From Otis tarda (taxonomy: Eukaryota > Chordata > Aves > Otidiformes > Otididae), in NCBI GenBank assembly GCA_026413225.1, contig CM048575.1:2384001-2448000 (forward strand): a stretch of 64,000 nt of DNA, written 5' to 3'. The position numbers and the translations under genes are program-made. Every line of letters starts with the position of its first letter. Position 1 is the stretch's first letter. The notes beneath the pieces are model-generated. The model ran no database searches and was not told where the DNA came from. It saw only the letters and a list, made by a program, of their open reading frames with translations. Positions 13,141-24,879 of this stretch are shown piece after piece.

Positions 13141-16100
13141 AGTTAGCAGGGGTGAGCCAAACCACGGTCTGAGAGTTTAACCAGCTTACCCTACATGAGA
13201 CACTAAAAAAGCCCCATTTTTCACAGCTTCCAGGCTCCCAAGCCCTACTGATGTTGCTGCGTTACAGACAGCCTGAGATCCTTAGTCCCCCAGGGACGGG
13301 GCTGCGGGAGCAGGCGAGGCGAAGGTGTCTATGCAAGAAGCACTTGACAAGGCAGCTCACCCCCCGCGAGCCCTGCACGTGTTTGGCTGATGCAGATGCA
13401 GCTGTCTCTGCTGGAACGTGTGCTCCCTACAGCATTACATCACTGCAGTGGAACGGCACCAGGTAGCAATGCAGCACACTGTGATCCACGGAACAGGGCA
13501 GGCTTCTTGCTTCCACCTCCAAAATAAACCACGACAGCACTTGTGGGAAACAGGAGGCTTTTTGAGCAGAAAATGTTGGGGTTTTGACCGGCCTCATCAC
13601 CCAAACACTTGTGCTACAGTCCTTCAAGGAAGATATGTCCAGCAGGTTTAGGAACCTGGGTGGACACACGCATTGCAGTGATGGGACCCCGCAGTGCAGC
13701 CTGCTACTGTGATTTAGAGGCTGCTGTGGGGGAAACAAAAGGGTCTGTTCAACGTGCCATCCTTGGATGGAGAACAAGCTGTCATGGCAACCATATCAGT
13801 GTCATTCCAGGACGTACGTTGCAAAACAGACATGGCCCGAGACGTCGCCCCACAGAGCCAGAGGAGCCTGATGGGAGCTTGCATCCAGCCCCAGGGGACA
13901 AACTGTCCCCATCGGACGTGGCTGTGAGTGGATACTCACCTCTGGGGCCAGCAAATGAAGGTGGCCGCGTATGAGACTGCTGGCGTCCCATCCTTGTCTG
14001 TATAGGAAGCACACAGGAACGTCTGTCAGCGCAAGAGGGAACCTTTCACCAGGAGGAGCTGTGTTAGTATCGGAATTGCAAGAGATAATCTCAGCATTTG
14101 GGCAAGACCCCTGAGCTGCAGTGGCCGTGTTGTTTCCCAGATCACGCTGGTCGCAGGGAAGGTTGTGTATCTGCTTATAGACACTTCATTGTCACAGTGA
14201 TGCTGATAAATTGTAGTAAATCTCTCTGGGAATTTTTTGAGATGCAGCTTTGCAAAGGAGGCTAAAAGGACTAAATATTCTTAGGATTTACAAAAGGGCT
14301 CAGTGAAATGACAACATGCTGTCTGTCAGGTAAAAATGCTAAATATCTTGAGAGGGACTAACACTTTGGATGATTTCCAGGGGTAAAATTTCTTGGGATG
14401 AGTCTAGGCAGATGAAAATTTAGGCTGGGTCTTGGAAAGTCTAAAAGGATGTATCGGAAAAACTTGCAAAGGTTTTTTAAAAGGGAACTTAATGAAAGAC
14501 CAAAAAGTGACGTTAAAAGGCAATAAAAGGACTGATTTGTTTTCAGATGAGTTGTATGGCTATCAGCATATATTTCCTTTCTGTTGTCTTCAATGCAGTG
14601 ACAATAACTGCACTGTTGAATGAGGAGCCTGCCCATTCTTCTAGACCATCATTGTTCCACATACACTTTTACTCCTCCGTCTTTTAGTCAGGCAAATAAT
14701 TTGCTACGTGCAGGTACAAAGCCAAACTCCTTTTTTCCTGTTTCTGTACTGTAAACACAGAGCAGTTTATGTGACTTTCCTCACTCTTCATTTATTTAGC
14801 AAGTGTTCTGTGCAAACAAAACTTGGTTCCTGTGTCGCTTGCAAAATTTTTCCATGATTATTCACGAGGTGTGTGTCAGGCAAGATGCGTAACCGATTTG
14901 CTGAAATCAATGACACTATTTCTGATTTTTGGCCAGCATCCCAAGATACACAGGCATTTTTGGCATGACATTTTGGCAAGTATTTGCTTTCTGCAAAGGA
15001 CAATCATATTCCTACATGTAAAATTCCCCCTGCTTCCACGGATGTACACCTACAGTGAACGGCAAGCATCAGCGGCATGTTCAGAGAAAATTAGCTTCAG
15101 AAATCACTGAAAGATTTACAGTTCTGTACTGTTTGCCTGTGCATCTGCTTGCAACCTGGGAACAGGAATGCTGCCATGCTGTGCTCAAGACATGGTCCTT
15201 TTCAAACGTGTGATGGTATTACAGCTATGGGCCATGCTCGCACAAACTGGTTAGCATGACTAGCAGGAGAGGGGAGTTCTTCCCTCAATCTGGGGATGAC
15301 ATCCTCTGGGAGAAACCACAAGCATGGTGGAGGGCAGGATTTGAATTCCAAACGATTTTGAGAAGATGGAGAAATGGTCTGGAAAAAAATGGACCTCAAT
15401 TCAGCAGGGGCAAGTGCCAGGCTCTGTACAGATGTGGTTGCACCAGTACAGCACAGAAAGACATGTTTGGGCAGCAGATGCGGATGTGAACGAGAGACAA
15501 AGAGAAGTCTGGAGAACATGACCTACGGGGTCGGAGCGGGGAACTGGGGCTGTCGATGCCCCAGTGCAGGTGGGACACCCAGCAGCCTTCAAACACACCG
15601 AGAGTCTGCTGCACAGAAATGAGCATGAACTGCAGCCAGGAGAAGACTCAGCCCCACTTTAGGACAAACACGGACAGCAAGGACACTGGGAAAAGATGGG
15701 TCAGGGAGAAATCTACACCAGAAAATGCCTCAAGGTCTCATCCTGGCTGATTTTTTTTCTATATTTCTGCAAGTTGATTTGAGCATCAAAGCCGCGAGTG
15801 AGCGGTGCAGTTAGCACGGCAATGCAGTCCTACCCCAACGGCAGCAAATTCCTCCCTCGATAAATCAGGCACTCGGCTCAGAGTTTCCACTGCCGGCTAA
15901 TCCATGTCCAGCCCGCTTTGGGTACAGCTGCCTCTCTGAGATTAGCTCCAGGATCATGCCCTGACCTTTACCTCCCCTCTCTTAGCCATTTTTGTTTACT
16001 TACCAAAATGATTTAAAATTCCTGCATATCCGAGCACCTTAATGCATTTATAGTCATGCGGTACCTCGTGCGTGACACCGGTAACCACGAACGCGGCTGT

Positions 16101-17726
16101 AGGGACTACAGGAACTGTTATCGATTGCTCAACAACCTCTGCTGAAAAGGAAAACCGGTGTCCCCTGCAAAATCCACATTGCAAAAATTTTCCAGTATAG
16201 TGTGAGCAATTTATTTTGTTAGGTCAGTGAATATTATGTCTTGGGTTTATTTCATAATTTTTTTCTTGTTATGGAGTGTAACAACTCTGATGAACCTACA
16301 GTTCACCAAGGGATGCTTAGATGAGTTAAAAAGAAAAAAGACAGGGCTAAACCTCTGGGAAAGTATGTGCTACAGCCTGGGAAAGCAGCTCACCGGCCTG
16401 AAAAGGGACCTCTCTGGTTTTCACGTCCAGTTCCCTATTCTCAGGGGGAGAGGCGGTGTACGGTTCCCTCCAGAAAAGGATTAGGTCCATCTTAACACTG
16501 GTTTATTTTTTATTTTCTCCTGCTTGCCTTAAGTTACGGCTCTTTCTGCTCTTTGTGTTGAGAATGGCTTCAATTTGAAGCTTATTTTCTTAAGGAAAAA
16601 CGTAGAGCACCCATAAACACCCACCAGCAGCACTGGGAACGGTTTTCTTTCCTTACCTCACAGTGTTTTCAGCTGCTTTTCCCACTCCCCGGCCCCACTG
16701 AAGTTTTGGGGGATGGCATGCCCGAGATGCTCAGATGCCATGGGCTCAGTGAGCACCACTCCGGTGTGTGTGACAGTGACAGTGCAGTGACAATGGCCGC
16801 TCCATCCTCCCTGTGCAGAGAGGTGGAAGAGGCTGGGCTCCTGGGGATGCCGTGCTTGTGGAGGCACTTTGCTCCTGCGGGTTGTTCAGACGCTGAGTTT
16901 TTGGGCTGTTTCCAGCTTCCTTGAAGCACTGCCTTTCCCATTAACTTCTTGGCATGTCATCCCCCCGGCTGTGGGATTGGGGAGGGTCCCTGCAGTCAGC
17001 ACACAAGAAATACAAAACCTTCACTCCTGCCCTCTTCTCAGACATTGTGATGGTTGCTGAGGTAGTGTACACAAAATATCTCAAATATCAGGACCCAAAA
17101 ACTTATTGTGAATGGAGACAGCAAAATGTTTTGTCTATAAACCCTATGTAAGTACTCATTGTCATCCACAAGCTGTAGGGCAGCAGAGTAGGTGTAGAGT
17201 CCAAGCTGCCACATCACCAGAAGAGTTTTACAAGATGGAAGGTATCATCCAACAGATCTGTTTTGAAACTCACAGCTGGCATTGCACTTTGCCTGTGCTG
17301 GTCCTAGATGTGGCTTGTGAGCAGCCAGACCAGGCGCCCGTACTGCCCTGCTAGACGGGTGACCGCCATCCAGGGCAGAGCCTGGCCCAGCACCCGCATG
17401 TTTAGGGTGCTGCAGAAGAGGAGTGCTATATTACTGCAGCCCCAAGCTGAGCTGAACAGAAATTCAAAACTCACAGAGAGACATGACTCAGGAAGCAGAT
17501 ATCCTTCATTTATTTCTCACAGTCTCCTTTGTCTGACTCTGCAGAGCTTTACCAGGGCAGGTTGCCTCATTTTTGTCCTGTATTTGGGACACTGGGGTTT
17601 CTAAAGCCCGGGTAGGTCCGGAGGGTCCTGGAAATCAGCACTTTCTCGGAGGGTCCTGCAAGGTTTGGTCTTTCCCTGAGTCTCCTCGGTGGAGAACAGA
17701 GCAGATTGACAACTTCTTACCCCAAA
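13141..17726. other. Unassigned stretch, no gene recognised
   Basis: No coding exon or RNA gene is recognised. The section at about 15980-16100 has the look of a conserved non-coding element, with a TTGTTTAC forkhead-type site at 15992-15999 and unusually complex AT-rich text. A short GACAGT-type repetition lies near 16772-16793. Confidence 0.5.
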
Positions 17727-18818
17727 CTATGGGCAAATCTTAACAGTAAGACCAAGGCTCAGTACAAGAGCAAGCAGTAAAGCATGAATATCCAAGTCTG
17801 TCTTGCCTGGCAGCTCACCATCCTTGTGCAGGTCGAATTTCTTCAGGCACACGAGTGGGTTTCTGGGTGTGCCAACTGGAACAGCTTCACAGCAGCTACT
17901 GCCCTGAATTTGTTGCTTTTCATTTCCCTCATGCTCCCCTCCAAGGGAGAAACAGTCCCTTCTCACCCAGCTAGAGCACTTTGATGTCCTGGGCCCTGGG
18001 CTTTTTGGCTCTGCAGCCCATCTGGAGGGCTCCAAGCGGGATGCCCGCAGGCCAAAGGATTTCCCGTCCTGCAGTAGCCACCAAGCTTTGTTGCAGGGTA
18101 CCTGATCATTTTTCCTCCCTCCCTTCTTGTTTCCCAGCTTGGCTATACAATAAACTTTCCCAGCAACCAGGTCAGCATGCTGTGCTGGATAACGCTGCCA
18201 GGAGGACATTGCGGTGTGGAAGGGTGATGTATCAGAGCCACGGGTCGCGGATGTACGATACTGGAGCCATACCTGTACCGTCTCTGTGATGTGCCACCAA
18301 AGTGATGATCCAAGGGCAGCAGTGATATCCATGATGCTGCCCTTGTTCCATACCCTGAACCAGCGTGCTTGTCCCACCTGCTCCATCTTGCCGTCCCTGT
18401 TTGGCCCTGTTGTGTTTTCCTCCTTGTCCCCCTTCCCAGCCCAGGCACTGGTAGGTGTCACATGCAGGGAGACCAGTGACAGCAGAGCTGCAAGGATGGG
18501 AGAGGAAGGACACACTGAGGAGGACAGATCTGAGGCATCATCCTTGCCTCCTGCATGGTGAAACATGGAGAAGGACCCCCCCACGCCAAAACAACCCCCC
18601 TGTTCCACCAGCATGGCAACACTGACTACATTGCACAGGCATTTTCTCCAGAGCCTGGACCATGAGGTGGCCTGCAAGGAGCAGAATCGCTCTGCCTCCC
18701 AAACCATGGTCATCTCCCTGAGCGGAGCATCTTCCCACACAGGTGACACACAGGGACAGCCTTCCCAGCAAGCCATGATGTGATGTTCCTGTCCCCTTTT
18801 GTAGGACATATTTTCCAA
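17727..18818 (-). other. Long orphan reading frame, function unknown
   Basis: About 363 codons are open on the minus strand without a stop. The first in-frame ATG is at 18809, giving roughly 360 residues. I recognise no domain, family motif or catalytic pattern. The translation is rich in W, C, S and G. It contains one hydrophobic segment near residues 80-100 and another close to the C-terminus (ALLLALVLSLGLTV), which could be membrane segments or chance. The plus strand also holds several overlapping frames here, showing that stops are locally sparse. No splice structure, poly(A) signal or homologue can be shown. It is probably a non-coding frame; less likely a lineage-specific or retroposed gene. 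Confidence 0.15.
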
Positions 18819-18939
18819 GCAATCTGCAAGTGCCAGCCACGGCGTTTCTCATATGTAACGTCGGCAGACGGGAGCGTGGTGGAGCTGATTTTAGTCACAC
18901 AGCTCTCCCAATGTGTCACTGCTGAAAGGTCACTGCATC

Positions 18940-18990
18940 TCTCCTTACCCCGCTGGCGCGGCGCCCGAGGGAGCGGGCAGCATTATATAA
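18940..18990. promoter_or_regulatory. GC-rich patch abutting a TATA-like element
   Basis: A CpG-rich segment (about 18950-18980) is followed at once by TATATAA at 18984-18990. The minus strand also reads TATATAA over 18989-18983, so the element could position transcription in either direction. The minus-strand orientation would start about 30 bases on, upstream of the first ATG of the orphan frame at 18809. This is inference from motif placement only. Confidence 0.2.
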
Positions 18991-21538
18991 CCTGGCCTTG
19001 TCAGGATCTTTTTGTACTTGGCAGGGCAACCATACCTCTGATTATTATTTCCTGCAAACAAACAGCCTCAGTGCTTTGCAAGCACCCTCGGAAACCCTCT
19101 ACGCCACGGGGCTTGTGTGTAGCCGAGCCCGCTGCAGAGACGATGCTACTGCTGGATCGCTCTCCATCTTCTCCATGGTTTGGCTGCCACTGCCATGCTC
19201 CCACAAGGCCAGCCCCCTCTTCTGTGTTTTCCTTTTCTTTCAGCTGTTGACACCAAACCTTGAACCTGGAGAGCTGCAAAAAGAAGAGCCAGGCATGCCA
19301 GGAGAGGCAGCGCCACGGCAGAGTAGAGAGCAAGCAAAAAACTAATGATGGGTAATACAGCACCGCCTGGTCGTGATGCTGCAAAGCCTTCAGCAAGCAG
19401 CACAGCTAGAGAAGCAGCCCAGGGAGGGGACCGGTTGCTGAGCTCGGTGCCCAAAGTCCCCCAGGGTGACGGGCACAGAGGTAGAAGTGAGTCACACTGC
19501 AGGATATGGCTGTGCATCACGCGCTGCCATCACACCGCTCGTGTTCATTGGCGTGTCACACCTGCCTGCTGTGTCTTCTGGGTCTTCTGAGCTCCCCAGG
19601 TTGATCTTCTCCTTGCCCACTTCATGGCAGAACTTTTCCCCTCCCGACTCCCAGAACAGGCACTTTTAACTATCCCAAGAACAAATGCTGGATTGGGGGA
19701 AGGGACTAAATTTATTCTTGAAATAATTTTGTTGGTTTGTGCAGTTGAGAATTTTGCACTGAAATTAGGGATGGGCTGCCTTTCCTCCCAGAGCAGCCTG
19801 TGAAAGCAGCAATGCTCTTCATGGCTCTGGAAACCAGATTGACCTGATGGATTGGAGGTGAATAATATGCCCAGAAGAACCAGGCAGAAGCGGTAAAAAA
19901 AGGGCCCAGCACGGCAGGGCAGACGGCAGAGAAACGGAAACGGCTTCATGTTTGCAGCCTGTCCTCAGCACTGCCCTTCTTTCTCCGTCTCCAGAGGGAC
20001 CTTGGTCATCGACATTGGGTGAGGTGGGTCCCACCCAACGCCCACATGGAGCTGCTGGGGCTTCTCAAGGGATCTGAGTGCCGGCTCAGCTCAAGTGTTG
20101 CCCACGTGCAATTATCCACGTGGCTCTGAGCTCATCCAGCTGCGAGCGCCGGCTGCTCCGGTAGCTTTACTCCCTGGTTCACACCACCTCGCGGGGGACA
20201 GTGGCTCGCCCCAGGGACGCGACCATAGCGGTGGGAGCGGAGCTGCTGCAGATGCTCACATTCCCAAACCCCTGGGAGCGTGAGCTCAGACCTGCCTCTT
20301 GGGAGGAAAACCCAGCACAACACAAGCCCTCGGATTGCTTTGTTCAGAGAAAGAAAAAACAAACATTTTACTCCTTAATTAACATCCTTCAACCCTCAAA
20401 CATGCCAAGTAATTATTCCTTCTATATGTCACTCAGCCTAATGACTGGTTAATAATGAAAGCCATGCTAGTCTGCAGCCTTCAAAGCCAGGAAGCAGATT
20501 TTGGAGTTAATCTCCTTTCACAACAAGCTTCAAAACATGTCTGTGTTTATTCTGGGACAAAACCTTTGGGAATGAATAGGCCTGGACAGGGCGAGGAATT
20601 TTTTTTTTTCTGTATGGGATTTTTTTAATATATTGTTATTAAGAGAAGTGAATAACAGAGGAAAGTGCTTTGAAATGATGGCTGGAAGGTGGCAGCAGGT
20701 AGGGCTTTGAGCCAGTGGGCCTGGACAATCTCCGAAAGAAAAAGTCTTTCAGCCACAAAGCACTGTTCAAAGGCTGTGCACCTTCACCCTTCCACGAGGC
20801 TCTCCCGCCTCCTTTAGCCTCCCAACTTCACTTCATTCCCTTTGGAGCTGAGCTTGCCTACAGACCCACCCCCACGTCCATAGCCTCCCCGAGCAGTATT
20901 TCGGGCTGTTGCTCATCGCGCTGGGGTAGTTTAGCATAAGAAACGCTGAACTTCTGCCAGGCTTTTAGATGTCCTCCTGCTGTCGTGGCCCCACGGCGGT
21001 GAGTCCTTCTTCAGGAACAATGACCCTAAGACTACTTCTCGGTGGCAGGATGGAGAATCTCCAGGCTACCTGGACCATCCTTTTCCCAGGTCCGGATAAC
21101 CCCGGCTGCCCGAGGCTCTCTGGAGGTCACGGCGAGCTCCTCCTGGCCCGTGGAGATGTGGGTGCAGAGCAAGGGGGGGGCACGCCTCAGTTCTGTCCCA
21201 GCATGCAGTCAGGATGTGGGCAGCCGAGCATCCGGAGCCAGAAGCTGGGAAGCTGGCTGGTGTGGACAGCAACGAGCATCAAGTGCTCTGATTCACCCCG
21301 GGGAGAGGCCTCTCGCTGGTAATTGCATTTTTTTCTTCAAGAACTCCTATGTTCCCTTCCCAGGTCTCCATATCCCCACCCCTTGAACAAGACAATCCTT
21401 TCCCAGTGCAACAGGCAATGGGGGAATGGGGGAACTCAGCCCAAAGCACTAGAGACATCAAAGTGAGGGAGCTCTGTAATTCATAATCTCTCTGCGAGGC
21501 AGGCTTGGAGAGAACAAGAAAAATTCCTTCTCCAGAAA
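18991..21538. other. Unassigned stretch, no gene recognised
   Basis: No coding exon or RNA gene is recognised. A G8 run lies near 21173-21180 and a T-rich patch near 20600-20640. Confidence 0.55.
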
Positions 21539-22196
21539 GATCATAGAATCATAGAATCATAGAATGGTTAGAGTTGGAAGGGACCTTCAAAGGTCATCCA
21601 GTCCCACCCCCCTGCAAGGAGCAGGGACATCTCCAACCAGATCAGGTTGCTCAGAGCCTCATCCAGCCTGACCTTGAACGTTTCCAGGGATGGGGCATCC
21701 ACCACCTCTCTGGGCAACCTGGGCCAGTGTTCTACAACCCTCATTGTAAAACATTTTTTCCTAATATCTAATCTGAATCTACCTCCCTCTGTTTTAAAAC
21801 CATTACCCCTCGTCCTGTCACACCAGGCCCTACTGAAGAGTCTCTCCCCACCTTTCCTGCAGCCCCCTTTAGGCACTGGGAGGCCACTCTAAGGTCCCCC
21901 CGGAGCCTCCTCTTCTCCAGGCTGAACAGCCCCAGCTCTCTCAGCCTGGCCTCACAGCAGAGCTGCTCCAGCCCTCTCATCGTCTTCGTGGCCTCCTCTG
22001 GACCCTCTCCAACAGCTCCATGTCCTTCTGATGTTGGGGGCTCCAGAGCTGGACACAGTACTCCAGGTGGGTTCTCACCAGGGCAGAGTAGAGGGGCAGA
22101 ATCCCCTCCCTCGACCTGCTGCCCACGCTTCTCTTGATGCAGCCCAGGATGCGGTTGGCCTTCTGGGACGCAAGGGCTCATTGCCGGCTCACATTG
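21539..22196 (-). mobile_element. CR1 LINE, 5'-truncated, minus strand
   Basis: The plus strand opens with the reverse-complemented CR1 tail (three ATCATAGA-type units at about 21540-21565), then the CR1 3' UTR and the end of ORF2. The minus-strand frame contains [20 protein letters not shown], the typical C-terminal ORF2 text. The 5' break falls near 22196 within the region encoding the end of the reverse transcriptase. The element is truncated and frame-damaged, hence inactive. Confidence 0.95.
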
Positions 22197-24729
22197 TGGC
22201 AACATAAGCAATGCAAGCGGAGGAACACTTTGGGGAGACACGGAACAATTATTAAACATCTGTCTTTCCAAATAAGGACTCAGGTGTTCAATGATGGCAG
22301 ACAATTTGAAAAAGAGAAGGAAATGACTAGAAATTTTTAAAAAATGGAGTTGCACTGAGAAAAAAGATCAAGTCTGGATGTGGTAGTGCAGAAAGCAGGG
22401 TGAGAAAGACAGAAAAGCCCATGTCAGCTTAGGGGAGATGGTCCAGCCCCAGTCCAGGCTGCCTGCGGCGGTGGCCTTCCCTCTGGCGCTGGGCCACTCA
22501 GGGAGTTTTACTGTGCAGCTCCAGTGCTTTCTGAGGGAACAGGGCACCTAAATAACTTCTTGGTTTGGTGTTTAGTCTTTCTGAGTTCTTGCACCTCTGC
22601 TAAGAAACTGCTGCCTCCATCCCTTATGGAGGAATAATGGAGATGGAGACTGTCCACATTGTGGGGCTTGTGCACTGCGTAACAGGCATCTCTGACAGCT
22701 TCCTCAACAGCCTTACTGGGAAAGTCAGAAGAGGGTTAACATCACTCACAGCTAACAAATTTCCTGTTTCTGAGGTGTCTGAGCTAGGGACAGCTTCCAC
22801 TCACTGCACGTGGAGAATCTGGCAGGAGAACAATAACCACCATGAAAATACCAACGCAGGTGTCACCGCCTCTTGCGAGAAATGTGTCTGACTTCTCAGA
22901 TTTTTCAGGAATTAACTGCAAATATATTTGTGGGTCTTGTTGTAATGGGGGTTGCCATGACAACTGCTACAGCTACTTGGAAAAAAAATAGGAAAGGCTC
23001 ACACTGTCACCGGGGCCATCTGTCCCTTCCGCGGAGGGTCATTATAAAGTCGTGTACCAGCCTCCTGGAGCCAAATCTTCATTTAAGCCTATGGTGATAA
23101 AAGTGCTTGGTACAATTTGTCAAAAAGCTCCTCTCCTGAATCACTGTTTCTTTTCTCTGTGCTGACATGATAATTTCCTCTATATCGGTGCAAATTAAAT
23201 TCTAATGAGGGAGCTTTGCATTTCAATGTGACGGAGAGCTTTTCTTCTCCAAGATGCACAGAAGCATCACACCCATTGTGGAGGGAGGAGAAGGGATTAA
23301 ATATGAACCAAGGTGCAGGACACAACCCCAGGCTTTCCTCGCCTGCATCTCTGATGCTGCCTCCCATCATGAGAGGTGCAGGAGCCTTTCGGCAGCCTTG
23401 GAAAAGGCAGTTTTGCTACGGTGTCTCCTTATTATTTGCCTTAGTGCTATGGTATTACATAGCCTGGGCAGCTGACATGTGGCACCACTGTCCTTGCTAC
23501 GACGATGCCTCCAGATGCCCCAAGTCCCCCAGGGGAGGAAGGGGCTGCCTTCATTGATGCAGTTTGATTGGGGGGGCGGGTATTTTCAGTTGTGCTTTCT
23601 CTGTGACAATGCTACAGAGAGGGCATCCCTGTGTCTCATGGTGGTCATGGTGGTCTCCTGCCCCATGAATCCTTACACTTGTACTGATGTGGCTAGGGGG
23701 GATGAGAAGAGCTCAAGCATGGAAACCTGCTCTCCACACATCAGGAACAAATCCCAGCCCCACAGGATAAAGATGTTGGGGAAAACTGGGGAGACCCCCA
23801 GTTGTAGCTCAGCAGAAAGACAGCTTTTCATTTGGATCCTCTCTGGGGTAGGAGAGTCTCGCTTGAGGCATAGGGAGGCTGGGTGTCTTCAGGTTTAACT
23901 CCAAACAACTTATTTCCAGGGTCACTGCAAGCTGCTAAATCTTCTGCCACAAATTCCCCATCAGAAGCAAGGAGTCAGAGAGTCCAGAGCTTCACTGGTG
24001 GGCAGGAGGGGGCTAAACCTCTAAATTATTGGAGAGTCCACTCCCAGGGGCCACTGGGACCCTTCCCGCAGACTGACAAAGCCTATTTGAATTTGACATT
24101 CAGTGTAAAGTCAGGAGCAGGCAGAGAGTAGACTCCAGCCGAAACCGCACTGGTATTAGCTTGACCCCTGTAACGTGAATCCGCTGTGCCCGCGTGACGC
24201 CGTGCATCAGAATAATCCCTGACATCTGCTGCGATACCGGGCCAAAGCCGCCCTCAGTGGAAACAGTAGGGCTTTATTTGACTCAGTGGCCTTTACGCCA
24301 GGGTTGCCTTTGGCCCCGGGAATGCCGCCTCCGCAGCGTTATTTACTGGGTGCCTGTCTGTTGTAGCCATGCTTTTCTGGACGGCAACTTGTATCCTACA
24401 CTTTGGAAGCTGCTTACATCGAAACATCGCAGTGAGACTCAAGCCTAAAGATACGGAGCAGAAAGCGAAAGATTAGAGGCCCTGGTAGAAGGTGGTCGGT
24501 CTGAGCCGCTGTTATTCCAGGGCTGCTAATTCCATGTTATCTCAATTGTAAACAAAGTTGGCACCAATCATAGAAAAAAAGAAAAGTATGTAATTGAATT
24601 CTCCCTCCTTGGAGAAATGCAGCTGCTGGGTTGTCCCAGAAATCTTTTCCCCGAAGGAAATCGTGAGTTGTTCTGGAGAAGTCGCTCAGAAGTTGCTTGG
24701 AAGACCCGGGTCTGTGAGTGCTGCAGAGT
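22197..24729. other. Unassigned stretch, no gene recognised
   Basis: No exon or RNA gene is recognised. The section at about 24165-24385 is relatively CpG-retaining, has a TGACTCAG AP-1-type site near 24277-24284, and looks like a possible regulatory element. Confidence 0.5.
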
Positions 24730-24879
24730 CCTCAGCCCTGTCCCGATGCTGGGGCCTCAGCCCTGTCCCGGTGCTGGGGCCTCAGCCCTGTCCTGGTGCT
24801 GGGGCCTCAGCCCTGTCCCGGTGCTGGGGCCTCAGCCCTGTCCCGGTGCTGGGGCCTCAGCCCTGTCCTGGTGCTGGGG
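24730..24879. repeat. Minisatellite, 25-bp unit, six copies
   Basis: Six contiguous units of exactly 25 bases start at 24730, 24755, 24780, 24805, 24830 and 24855, each beginning CCTCAGCCCTGTC and ending GTGCTGGGG or a one-base variant. Variation is confined to the middle: copy 1 has CCCGATG, copies 2, 4 and 5 have CCCGGTG, and copies 3 and 6 have CCTGGTG. Because 25 is not a multiple of three, all three plus frames run open through the array and give artefactual repetitive peptides. It is a tandem array without spacers, so not a CRISPR. Confidence 0.97.

Noticed and set aside
12452-13165. Minus-strand frame of 237 codons
   Set aside because: It falls largely in the purine-rich block. Composition explains the lack of stops, and the peptide shows no domain.
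24730-24879. Regular repeat array, considered as CRISPR
   Set aside because: Units are head-to-tail without spacers, and the window is vertebrate nuclear DNA.
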